Below are positions 5,050 through 11,634 of a stretch of DNA of 14,987 bases, piece after piece (position 1 is the first letter of the stretch; each line of letters opens with the position of its first letter). Made by a program: the position numbers and the translations under genes. The notes beneath the pieces are model-generated. The model was not told the DNA's origin and ran no database searches. It worked only from the letters and a program-made list of their open reading frames with translations. Source of the DNA: Baffinella frigidus (Eukaryota; Cryptophyceae; Cryptomonadales; Baffinellaceae); contig MU646951.1 of NCBI GenBank assembly GCA_026770585.1, positions 84,321 through 99,307 of the forward strand, written 5' to 3'.

Positions 5050-7132
5050 ATGTGCGACGAGATGGCTGGCTTCAACGACTTCACCGATACTGCCTGGGGT
5101 GCGCTGCCCTGCCCCTCTTTTGCGTTGCGACTGTGTCTTCTTGGCACCTTGCCTCCAGCGAGTTCACATGCAGCTCCTGCCTTCCCGCACCTCGCTCATG
5201 GTTGCCCCTCTGCCCGCAGGAATGACTGAGTTCGACGGGATGTGCTCTATGCCCGTGGCCGCGGAGGGCGTCTATGCAAACTACACGGAGACCAGCGAGC
5301 CGAAGGGCATGATGAACATGGACTCCGACGTGGACTACTACACGGCCGTCGAACCGCTGACACCGCACTTCCACGAGCCGATCGGTCAGGTGCGAGCAAC
5401 CCCAACTCCTCAAGTCACTTTGCAACCCAGCCCATCTCCAACCTGCTTACTGCAAGTTGGAGGAGCGCTCCACGGGCCTTTCTCCTCTGCCCGTTGCTAA
5501 GCCAAGCGGCAGTTCCTCTAACACACTCTGTGCGCACATCGCAGATGCATGACATGGAGCCGATGCCGCATTCGTTCGTGCAACCAAACGCCTGGGCGCC
5601 GGTGGAAAGATCGGCAAGCGACGACTGGGCGCCGCGAGCGCCCCTGGTGGTGTTCGAACACCGCCCCGCGCCGACGAACAACTCCCCTTTCGCGTGCTGC
5701 ATGCTCAAGACGGAGCTCGGGCTGCGCATGGACTACCAGCAAGAACACGCGCTCTGGGGCGCGTCACAGGCCCCCGCGCGCCCCCCGGCCTACATGCAAG
5801 GCCCGTACCACGCGGAGGAGGACATGGTCCCGCATGCGCCGACGCAAGAGCACGCCTCCATGATGCCCGCCGGCGTGCTCGACGAGGACGCTGAGGAAGC
5901 CTCCGCCGCGCCCAGCTACAACACCATGCCCAGCTACAACACCATCGTGTTCGACGCCCCCGCGCCCCGCCTCCCAGCGCAGCCGCGCCACGCCGCCCTC
6001 CCCAAACACCGGCCTGGCGAGCGTCGCCGCAAGGATGATATCTCGGAGGAGTTCACGGAGGCTTCACTCCAGGAGGCTTTGCGGCGCCTCTCGCCGCAAT
6101 GCCCCGCCGCAAGCCCCCCGCCCCCCCGCGCGTCCGCCTCCCCGGAGCGCAGCAAGCGCGGCCGCGCCCACCTCGACTTCGCCCTCCTGCACAAGGGCGC
6201 CCCAGTCGGGAGCTCGAAGAACCTCACGACCCCGTCCCCCAAGCTCCTCCCCGCCGCCGCTCCCGCCGCGCCTACCGCCGCGCCGCTCTCCCCCGCCAAG
6301 CCCACGCCGGGCTCAGCGCCCAAGCGCCGGAAGCTCGCCACGCCGCAAGTTCCCGCCGCGCGCCGCGCCACGGCCCCCTGGCTGTCCGCCGCTGCGTCCG
6401 GCGCTGCGGCGGCGCCCGCCTCGGTGCGGCAGGCGCTCGGTGCGGCTGCCGCCTCGTCCTCGGCGTCGGGCGCGGTGCTCCTCTCCACCTGCAAGTTTGT
6501 GAGCAAGGGGACGCGCGTCAAGTGCCCGGAGGTGCCGCGCGTCGCCACGCACAAGCGCGGGTACGACCCACACCCTACACCCTTAACAGCGTCCGCCTAT
6601 GTTGGGAGCTCGAAGAGCCTACAGGACCTGAACCCTAAACCCCAAACCATGAAACCATACAACCCCAAACCCCAAACCCGAAAACCCTTAACGCCACACC
6701 CCACACCCCACATCCTAAATCCTAAACCCTAAACCCTACACCCTACACCAGGTACCTCGCATGCGCGTGCTCGGCAGGCCACCAGTGGGTCTGGTGCGCA
6801 AAGTGCTGTGCCTGCCCGCGCCCCGCAGGGTACAACCCGACACCCTAAACCCCAAACCCCAATCCCCAAACCCCAATCCCCAAACTCCAAACCTTAAACC
6901 CCAAACCCCAAACTCCAAACCTTAAACCCGAAACCATAAACCCGAAACCCTAAAACCCAAAACCCAACCCAATGTTGTGAAACCCCAAACCCTCCTTAAC
7001 CCTTAACCTACAATCCTTAACCCTTAACCTACAACCAGGGGGCGCGGGTGCGACACGGCCGCACACTGGTTCGAGCGGGACGCGTTTGACACGGGGCGCC
7101 GCAACCACATGAACCGCCACCAGGAGAAGTGA
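5050..7132 (+). CDS. four-exon nuclear-type protein with Cys/His-rich tail
   Basis: Exons at 5050-5098, 5220-5389, 5545-6560 and 7039-7132 join to 1,329 nt (442 residues). The frame is kept at all three GT-AG junctions (phases 1, 0, 2), and codons are strongly GC-ending. I do not recognise the family. Residues 1-75 are acidic, rich in Met, Phe and Tyr, and resemble an activation domain. The middle is Pro/Ala/Ser-rich and low-complexity. Basic clusters resembling nuclear localisation signals occur at 232-236 (ERRRK), 276-280 (SKRGR) and 332-337 (PKRRKL). The tail places C389, C400, H409, C416, H421, H435 and H439, ending GRRNHMNRHQEK. The H-x3-H recalls the helix end of a C2H2 finger, and FDxGRR loosely recalls SBP domains, but the spacings fit neither. 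A DNA-binding role is inference. An alternative start at M5 (GAGATGG) has better context. If intron 3 is retained, the frame instead reads into telomere-like repeat and stops at 6730-6732. Confidence 0.7.
5099..5219 (+). other. intron 1 (121 nt)
   Basis: The donor is G|GTGCGCT. The acceptor is a pyrimidine-rich stretch ending CTGCCCGCAG followed by G. Removing it joins residues 16-18 as W-G-G and shifts frame correctly (phase 1). It carries no repeats. Confidence 0.7.
5390..5544 (+). other. intron 2 (155 nt)
   Basis: The donor is CAG|GTGCGAG, the acceptor is CACATCGCAG, and the phase is 0. A branch-point-like CTAAC lies at 5518-5522, about 23 nt before the acceptor. The GTGCG donor matches that of intron 1. 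Confidence 0.75.
6205..6224 (+). repeat. fragment of SINE-like B2 within exon 3
   Basis: GTCGGGAGCTCGAAGAACCT differs by one base from the repeat core GTTGGGAGCTCGAAGAACCT; individual B2 copies match it less exactly. In frame it encodes VGSSKNL (residues 294-300). It is short, so coincidence or convergence remains possible. Confidence 0.5.
6591..6630 (+). repeat. truncated SINE-like B2 in intron 3
   Basis: GTCCGCCTATGTTGGGAGCT followed by CGAAGAGCCTACAGGACCTG is the 3' half of module B2. Its tail passes without a break into AACCCTAAACCCC telomere-like repeat. It has the same orientation as the gene. Confidence 0.75.
6631..6752 (-). repeat. telomere-like CCCTAAA-type block (intronic)
   Basis: CCCTAAA, CCCCAAA, CCATACA and CCCCACA variants run in tandem from the B2 tail to the patch at 6753. 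Read through in frame, they give NPKPQT-type repeats in a retained-intron product. Confidence 0.85.
6838..7034 (-). repeat. second telomere-like block (intronic)
   Basis: Units are mainly CCCCAAA, CCCCAAT, CTCCAAA and CCTTAAA, changing to CCCTTAACCTACAA near the 3' end. This block supplies the proposed acceptor region of intron 3. Confidence 0.85.
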
Positions 7133-7149
7133 ACCGCCACCAAGAGAAG
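7110..7149 (+). repeat. 20-bp tandem duplication across the stop codon
   Basis: TGAACCGCCACCAGGAGAAG (7110-7129) is followed directly by a copy with one change (7130-7149). The TGA opening the second copy is the stop codon at 7130-7132. Because 20 is not a multiple of three, the duplication itself may have created this C-terminus. Confidence 0.85.
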
Positions 7150-7156
7150 GGAGCGT

Positions 7157-7164
7157 GCGAGAGA

Positions 7165-7197
<33 letters not shown>

Positions 7198-7285
7198 TGT
7201 GTGAGTGTGTGAGTGTGTGTGAGTGTGTGTGAGTGTGTGTGTGTGTGTGAGTGTGTGTGTGGGAGAGAGAGGGAGAGAGTCCTCA
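7157..7285. repeat. GA and GT microsatellite
   Basis: (GA)n with few interruptions at 7157-7196 passes into (GT)n with GA insertions to about 7260, then GA-rich to 7280. It begins about 25 bp after the stop codon of the four-exon gene and is probably in its 3' UTR or just beyond. Confidence 0.9.
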
Positions 7286-7508
7286 ATAAAGCAACTGAGA
7301 GACCGCCGGGGAAAGAGAGCGCCACGTCACTGCTAGCCAGGATGTTTTACCTTACGCCAACTGGCTGAATCTTGGCAGTAATTTGCTGTGGAGGGTGCTC
7401 CCAGAGCGCCCAATTGACTTGAGGCTCTGGCTCTGAGTGGCAGTTGACTTGGGTGAAATGTTGTGATTGGCAATGCACTTTATGGTGCGGAGCTGTCTGG
7501 GCGCCCTT
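7286..7508. other. intergenic, no gene seen
   Basis: No coding signal. It contains two TTGACTT motifs (7416 and 7445) and TTGGGTGAAATGTTGTG, which resemble 12437-12490 in the 868-bp foldback element. This suggests a decayed relative. Confidence 0.4.
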
Positions 7509-7747
7509 TACAGGGGTACCTCGCTCATAAGAAACTGCCCCCCCTAGGACCACCACAGGGCCCTAGGCATACAGGGGTACCTCGCTCATAAGAAACCGCC
7601 CCCCCCCCTAGGACCACCATAGGGCCCTAGGCATAGCCCTACTGTAGGGTCCTAGGGGGGTGCGGTTTCTTATGAGCGAGGTACCCCTGTAGGCCTACTG
7701 AAGGGTCCTAGGGGGGGTTGGTTTCTCATGAGCGAGGTACTCCTGTA
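7509..7747. mobile_element. family A element split by a nested copy
   Basis: The left arm (7509-7571) reaches CCCTAGGCATA, an intact element follows, and after its closing TA at 7690-7691 the right arm resumes with GGCCTACTG and ends at 7747. Removing the inner copy and one TA restores a 119-bp element whose centre matches other copies. The outer right end is slightly diverged (GTACTCCTGTA), as expected if it is older. Confidence 0.88.
7570..7691. mobile_element. family A element, intact inner copy (122 bp)
   Basis: It has complete, near-identical arms, TA at both ends and the same 122-bp length as the copies at 540 and 9862. It is inserted at the central TA of the outer element. Confidence 0.9.
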
Positions 7748-8046
7748 GCCCGAGAACCCCGAGGGGTTCATGGAGAAGGGAAGCACCACGTGGATGAGGT
7801 TTAATGCGACACGGTACCTAGGCTCATAACCTTACAGTATAGGTGCACCTCGTAGCACCCTACAGGATGCCGTAATTATGTTGACCCCGGATATAGGTCG
7901 TCCACCCTTAAGGGTTAAGGTGCTAGGAACACGCAAGGCAGTCACGACCGACCGTCTGGCTTCGGCGTCCGCGTGACCGGTCACGCGGGCGTTCACGAGC
8001 CTGCCGGCGGGGCTGTTCCACGGCCGTGGATGAGGTTGAATGCCAC
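7748..8046. other. intergenic with a 20-bp palindrome
   Basis: No gene is seen in these 299 bp. CCGCGTGACCGGTCACGCGG at 7969-7988 is a perfect palindrome. TTTAATGC(G/C)AC and CGTGGATGAGGTT occur at both ends of the stretch (7791-7810 and 8024-8045), so it may be bounded by short direct repeats of about 20 bp. Confidence 0.5.
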
Positions 8047-8142
8047 CCGAAAGCAAAAATGCTTTCTCTGCAGATCCTTTTTACAGAAGGGCGTGTCGTT
8101 GGGCCATGTTGGGAGAAATTAAAACCTACAGGGCCTAAAGGA
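8047..8142 (+). repeat. SINE-like module B (plus strand)
   Basis: It runs from CCGAAAGCAAAAATGC through AAGGGCGTGTCGTTGG to GGGCCTAAAGGA. It is the best-preserved dispersed relative of the 351/935 pair. Confidence 0.75.
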
Positions 8143-8193
8143 ACCTAGAACTGCTCCTCAGGGTTCATGTAATGAGAGAGAACCCGTAATCAC

Positions 8194-8271
8194 TACAGGG
8201 GTACCTCGCTGATAAGAAACAGCCCCCCCCTACATGTAGGACCCTACAGTAGACCATGCCTAGGGCCCTAT
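8194..8271 (+). mobile_element. family A element truncated after its centre
   Basis: The left arm and centre are present (TACAGGGGTACCTCGC to GCCTAGGGCCCTA). The sequence then switches to TTTGCACCCCCACCGAG, and no right arm follows. Confidence 0.8.
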
Positions 8272-8272
8272 T

Positions 8273-8632
8273 TGCACCCCCACCGAGGCTGTGTCGAGAT
8301 ACAGTGCGTTTGTTGCGGATCAAAACCAACATGGCCACCAAGCCTTTCCTCCCGTGAAAGCTGTGTTAATTAAGACTTTCATTACCTCCAACACGGTGCC
8401 ATGTATGCACCCCCGCCGAGCTGAAAGAGACCTGTATTATCACCACGGCTCGATACCATACAGGGGTACCTCGCTCATAAGAAACCGCCCCCCCCCCCTA
8501 AGACCACCATAGGACCCTAGGGATGGTCCTACTGTAGGGTCCTAGGGGGCGTTGGTTTCTTATGAGCGAGGTACCCCTGTACTGCCACCACGGCCTGGCA
8601 CCATATGCACCCCCGCCGAGGCTCTGTCTGAG
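8273..8632 (+). repeat. direct repeats containing GCACCCCCGCCGAG
   Basis: TGCACCCCC(A/G)CCGAG starts at 8273, 8406 and 8606. CACCACGG followed by TCGATACCA or CCTGGCACCA lies next to it at 8438 and 8585. An intact family A element (8459-8581) sits between two of these units. It splits what would otherwise be a tandem unit of about 80 bp. Confidence 0.6.
8459..8581. mobile_element. family A element, intact 123-bp copy
   Basis: It has complete inverted arms, C- and G-tracts, and TA at both ends (8459-8460 and 8580-8581). It is inserted in the repeat described at 8273-8632. Confidence 0.88.
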
Positions 8633-8674
8633 CAGGGGCGCCGAGAGAGGTTATGTGCACTCCGCACGTTACCT

Positions 8675-8719
<45 letters not shown>

Positions 8720-8743
8720 TGTGTGTGTGCGAGAGAGCTAGAT

Positions 8744-8778
<35 letters not shown>

Positions 8779-8887
8779 CAGGGAGAGGGAGCGAGTGTGT
8801 GTGAGAGAGAGCTAGATAGAGAGAGCTAGAGAGAGAGATACAGAGAGAGAGTGTGTGTGAGAGAGGGAGAGCTAGAGAGAGAGGGAG

Positions 8888-8927
<40 letters not shown>

Positions 8928-8933
8928 GAGCTT
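8675..8933. repeat. 260-bp GA-rich microsatellite with GT patches
   Basis: Mostly (GA)n, interrupted by GTGTGTGTG, GAGCTAGATAGA and GGGAGG units. GAGCTAGA(T)AGAGA recurs at least three times, so it is compound rather than a pure dinucleotide. Leu/Ser ORFs on the opposite strand are artefacts. Confidence 0.92.
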
Positions 8934-9031
8934 TCGCAGTCGTGCTGCGCCCTTAACACTAGTTTACGGGAAGTGAACTGAGTTCTTGAAAGTCAAGCGG
9001 CGGCAAGATCTGACGCCTTCTCGGTGAAGCA
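8934..9031. other. intergenic, no gene seen
   Basis: Short unique sequence between the microsatellite and module B2. CTTCTCGGTGAAGC near 9017 follows the tail of B2 on the minus strand and may be the start of a further module. Confidence 0.4.
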
Positions 9032-9119
9032 TCCTTCAGGTCCTTTAGGTTCTTTTAACTCCCAACATAGGCGGACACCGGAACGTATCCTGCAGCAAAG
9101 CCGTGCTTCCTTTCGGATC
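9032..9119 (-). repeat. SINE-like module B2 (minus strand)
   Basis: The complement reads GATCCGAAAGGAAGCACG, then GTGTCCGCCTATGTTGGG, then AACCTAAAGGACCTGAAGGA. This is the complete B2 structure with its tail. Confidence 0.75.
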
Positions 9120-9232
9120 ACATCAGGCCCCCCGTTGCAGAAGGATCGCGGCAGAAACCGGCTAAAGGGTATCCTCATCTCTCGACTTTTCTAGAGCCCA
9201 ATGTTGCCACCAGCACCAGTGACAGCAGCCGC

Positions 9233-9454
9233 TACAGGAGCACCTCGCTCATAAGAAACCGCCTCACGCTAGGACCCTACAGTAGGCCTATGCCTAGGGC
9301 CCTATCCCTTAAGCGCCCATGCCGCCAAATTTGACGGCCAAGAGGTCCTAGGCAGGTCCTAGGGCCCTACCGTAGGGCGTATGAGCCTACTGGTCACTTA
9401 AGGAATAGGGATCCTCGGGGGGTGGGACGTTTCTTATGAGCGAGGTACGCCTGT
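9233..9454. mobile_element. family A element interrupted by another insert
   Basis: The left arm and centre run from 9233 to about 9304 and the right arm from about 9409 to 9454, with diverged ends (CAGGAGCACC, TACGCCTGTG). About 104 bp of foreign sequence, beginning CCCTTAAG and ending CTTAAGGA, splits it just past its centre. Confidence 0.75.
9305..9408. repeat. insert with CCTTAAG ends
   Basis: The ends CCTTAAG (9306-9312) and CTTAAGG (9397-9403) are inverted repeats. The right two-thirds (9338-9403) recurs at 10076-10141 at roughly 90 percent identity, so this is a separate small repeat family. Confidence 0.55.
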
Positions 9455-9496
9455 GCTGTGTTTATATGCATGCACGTGTTGGTACTACTATGTGTG

Positions 9497-9736
9497 TACA
9501 GGGGTACCTCGCTCATGACCCCCCCCCCCCCCCAAGGACCACCATAGGGCCCTACGCATACAGGGGTACCTCGCTCATAAGAAACGACCCCCCCCAGGAC
9601 CCTACAGTAGGACCATCCCTAGGGTCCTATGGTGGTCCTCCTAGGGGGAGTTGGTTTCTTATGAGCGAGGTACCCCTGTAGGCCTACTGTAGGATCCTAG
9701 GGGGAGGCGATTTCTTTTGAGCGAGGTACCCCTGCA
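9497..9736. mobile_element. second family A element split by a nested copy
   Basis: The outer left arm (9497-9560) ends in CCCTACGCATA and the right arm resumes after 9680 with GGCCTACTGTAGG. The outer terminus has decayed to CCCTGCA at 9736. The break lies at the same central TA as in the 7509-7747 pair. Confidence 0.85.
9559..9680. mobile_element. family A element, intact inner copy (122 bp)
   Basis: It has complete arms and TA at both ends, and lies within the element at 9497-9736. Its centre (GGACCATCCCTAGGGTCC) differs from that of the inner copy at 7570, so the two nested pairs are not simply one recent duplication. Confidence 0.88.
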
Positions 9737-9786
9737 CTACTGTCTGTGTATGCGCGTCCGTCTCAGGCTGGATTGATGAAACAGTG

Positions 9787-10000
9787 AGTGAGAGTGGTCC
9801 ACTAATACTGGCCACCTCGGCCACTTGTGGCGACAAGTGGACCGCACTAAGTGGACCGCACTACAGGGGTACCTCGCTCATAAGAAACCGCCCCCCCCTA
9901 GGACCCTACAGTAGGACCATGCCTAGGGCCCTATGGTAGTCCTAGGGGGGGGGGCGGTTTCTTATGAGCGAGGTACCCCTGTAAGTGGATCACTCTCACT
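9787..10000. mobile_element. foldback element carrying a family A insertion
   Basis: The 17-bp arms AGTGAGAGTGGTCCACT (9787-9803) and the complement at 9984-10000 match at 16 of 17 positions. Inside are AAGTGGACCGCACT repeats and an intact family A element (9862-9983) abutting the right arm. Confidence 0.6.
9862..9983. mobile_element. family A element, intact 122-bp copy
   Basis: It has TA at both ends. The flanks read ACCGCAC before and AGTGGATCAC after, so excision leaving one TA would restore ACCGCACTAAGTGGA, close to the neighbouring ACCGCACTAAGTGGA at 9840. This is good evidence for an exact TA target duplication. Confidence 0.9.
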
Positions 10001-10075
10001 GAGCGTGCTTGATCAAGGGCGAATCGAAGAGAGAAGGTTTCTCGGACATGGGGGTCGTCGCAACGAAATTAATCC

Positions 10076-10141
10076 CCAAGAGGTCATAGGCAGGTCCTAG
10101 GGCCCTACGGTAGGGCGTATGCGCCTACTGGCCACTTCCGG
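10076..10141 (+). repeat. second copy of the 9338-9403 repeat
   Basis: CCAAGAGGTCATAGGCAGG through CCCTACGGTAGGGCGTATG to GGCCACTTCCGG matches 9338-9403 with a few substitutions. It has no ORF of its own. Confidence 0.7.
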
Positions 10142-10264
10142 GATATGCGCGTCTGTCTCAGGGTAGATGGACGCATCAGTGAGCGTGTTTCTTCGAGGAG
10201 GAATCGAGAGGAGGCGGTTTGTCGGACGAGGGGGTATTCGCGACAGTACGCTTCGGAGACATGC

Positions 10265-10545
10265 CCGCTGATTGAGGGTTTTGGGTTTCGGGTTTGGGGG
10301 TATGGGGTTAGGGTTTGGGGTTTGGGGTTTGGGGGTTTGGGGTTTGAGGTTTGAGGTTTGGGGTGTGGGGTGTGGGGTCTGGTGTTTGGTGTTTGGTGTT
10401 TGGTGTTTGGTGTTTGGTGTTTGGTGTTTGGTGTTTGGTGTTTGGTGTTTGGTGTTTGGTGTGTGGTGTTTGGTGTTTGGTGTTTGGTGTTTGGTGTTTG
10501 GTGTTTTCGGTTTCAGGTTTCGGGTTTCGGGGTTGGAAAACATCG
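10265..10545 (+). repeat. telomere-like block with a (TTTGGTG)n core
   Basis: Degenerate TTTGGGG, TTCGGGT and TTTGAGG units flank about 18 tandem copies of TTTGGTG (10378-10504). One GTGTGG variant interrupts the core near 10456. The core is much more uniform than any other telomere-like tract here, so it expanded recently. The GVWCLVF-type ORFs across it are artefacts. Confidence 0.92.
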
Positions 10546-10884
10546 CGCCAGAAGGTGAGCGGATAGGAGAGATGCCCGCTCGAGAATGGAGCTTATGGAG
10601 CTTTAATGGACGTCATACAGCAGCACACACGTTCCCACGTCCTGGTGGACCGAAACGTCATAGGATCCTAGTTACATGTGGGGTTGTAAATATTTGTACC
10701 AGGACACCGGGAGAAAGGGGCTCGGTCCAACCCCTATGGGTAGTTCCGGGGAGCTCATCCGTAGATTGTGTCCGTCTCCTCAAGAGTGAGGCGGGTGTGG
10801 CCTTCAATGTGAGTGTAATGCAAAGCACCAAAGCACCAAAAGGACAACGTCACCAACCCCGCTGCGAGGAAAAATCACGTCAGA
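10546..10884. other. intergenic, no gene seen
   Basis: No ORF with coding bias and no clear inverted repeat was found. AAAGCACCAAAGCACC near 10824 is a small tandem. GTAACGTGACC just downstream belongs to family C. Confidence 0.4.
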
Positions 10885-11025
10885 CCACACGGTGGGCTAC
10901 GAGGGCTTCGATGACCCCAGATTCTGGGGGGTAACGTGACCAAATTTGCTCTGGACCAGAAAAGCCTTAAAGTTAAATGCCTGAAGGCAAGTTGACTTTG
11001 GATGAAAAGTCCGTAGCCCGTGGGC
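10885..11025 (-). mobile_element. family C MITE-like element (minus orientation)
   Basis: It starts CCACACGGTGGGCTACGA. On the complement it shows TTCATCCAAAGTCAACTT, TTTAACTTTAAGGCTTTTC and GGTCACGTTACCCCCC, the same order as the copies near 14100. Its other terminus has decayed to GTAGCCCGTGGGCTG. It is non-coding. Confidence 0.75.
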
Positions 11026-11149
11026 TGAGAGAGGCCGCGCAGGCCAAGGCCCACACACAAGCGGAACCAAAGATAGCGTCCTTAGTCAACCACCGAGGCT
11101 CGTCACCTGTCCGACCGAGGCTCACACGATCCTAGGGCGGGCCCAGTGG

Positions 11150-11232
11150 GCAGTGGACTACGGACCTTTCATCAAAAGTCAACTTGCCTGCAGGCAATCA
11201 ACTTTAAGGCTTTTCTGGTGCAAAGTGTGTGG
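11150..11232 (+). mobile_element. family C element, internally deleted
   Basis: GCAGTGGACTACGGACC through CATCAAAAGTCAACTT to AAGGCTTTTCTGGTGCAAAG matches the left 60 percent of family C. A GTGTGG end follows directly. It is inverted relative to the copy at 10885-11025. Confidence 0.65.
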
Positions 11233-11331
11233 AAGGCGCGACATCGACGACTGTGCGCGTCGACGACTTTACAGAAACATCGCCAACTTTGCAACTTTAC
11301 AGAAACGTCAACTTTGCTTCACACGTCACGG

Positions 11332-11455
11332 CACAGGGGTACCCCACGCATAAGAAAGCGTCTCTCCCTAGGGCCCTATAGTAGGCCTAGGCCTAGCACC
11401 CTATGGTGGTACTAGGAAGAGGGCGGTTTCTTGGTTCTAGGAAGGGGGCGGTTTC
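11332..11455. mobile_element. degraded family A element
   Basis: CACAGGGGTACCCCACG, CATAAGAAAGCG and centre CCCTATAGTAGGCCTAGG are followed by GGGCGGTTTCTTGG. The right arm lacks the GAGCGAGGTACCCC end and instead repeats TTCTAGGAAG and GGGGGCGGTTTC. It is the most diverged copy in the window. Confidence 0.7.
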
Positions 11456-11483
11456 ATATCCGGGGGGAAAGGAACTTAATCGA

Positions 11484-11634
11484 GAAACGACCCGAAATTA
11501 GGGTAGTTTAGCCTACGGGTTCCCTACCGTAGGAACAGGGGCTCCTATGACCTGTTCCTAGGAGACCTACCTCCTACGGTAGGCCTGGTCATAGAAGATC
11601 CGTAGACTAAACTACCCTAATTTCGGGTCGTTTC
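11484..11634. mobile_element. 151-bp foldback element with perfect 27-bp TIRs
   Basis: GAAACGACCCGAAATTAGGG and the next seven bases (11484-11510) are exactly inverted at 11608-11634. The arms continue imperfectly inward (TCTACGG, CCTACCGTAGG). The centre contains GGTCATAG-type palindromes and CCTACGGGTTCCCTACCG, related to the arms of the 868-bp element. No ORF. Confidence 0.8.

Larger units (their letters stand above)
6561..7038 (+). other. intron 3 (478 nt), filled with repeat
   Basis: The donor is CGCGG|GTACGA and the acceptor is CTACAACCAG, phase 2. It contains a B2 fragment (6591-6630), two CCCTAAA-type blocks and a unique patch at 6750-6830 that ends in CGCCCCGCAG|G. That ending resembles the intron 1 acceptor and is followed at once by GTACAA, giving a possible zero-exon or recursive splice site. 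CTTAAC and CTAAAC units within the repeat resemble branch points. The 12-bp CGCGGGT(A/G)CGAC flanks the intron on both sides (6556-6567 and 7043-7054). Confidence 0.6.
9742..10260 (+). repeat. duplicated segment, first copy broken by insertions
   Basis: ATGCGCGTC(C/T)GTCTCAGG(C/G)T starts near 9748 and 10145. GAGCGTG(C/T)TT is followed by GAATCGA(A)GAG, GGTTT, TCGGAC and GGGGGT at 10001-10060 and again at 10181-10235. The first copy is interrupted between by the inverted-repeat element at 9787-10000. Confidence 0.65.

Noticed and set aside
4823-5500. Single-exon reading of 4823-5500 as one protein
   Set aside because: Only 5222-5389 of this frame has coding character. The rest is 5' UTR, intron 1 and intron 2.
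5934-6554. 206-codon minus-strand ORF over exon 3
   Set aside because: Long antisense ORFs are expected opposite GC-rich exons. The plus-strand frame is supported by three in-frame splice junctions.
6385-7132. Definite SBP-box or C2H2 zinc-finger assignment
   Set aside because: FDxGRR and H-x3-H resemble these families, but the Cys and His spacings do not match either.
10272-10934. 220-codon ORF with GVWCLVF repeats
   Set aside because: It is a translation of the (TTTGGTG)n tract, whose 7-nt unit keeps all frames open.
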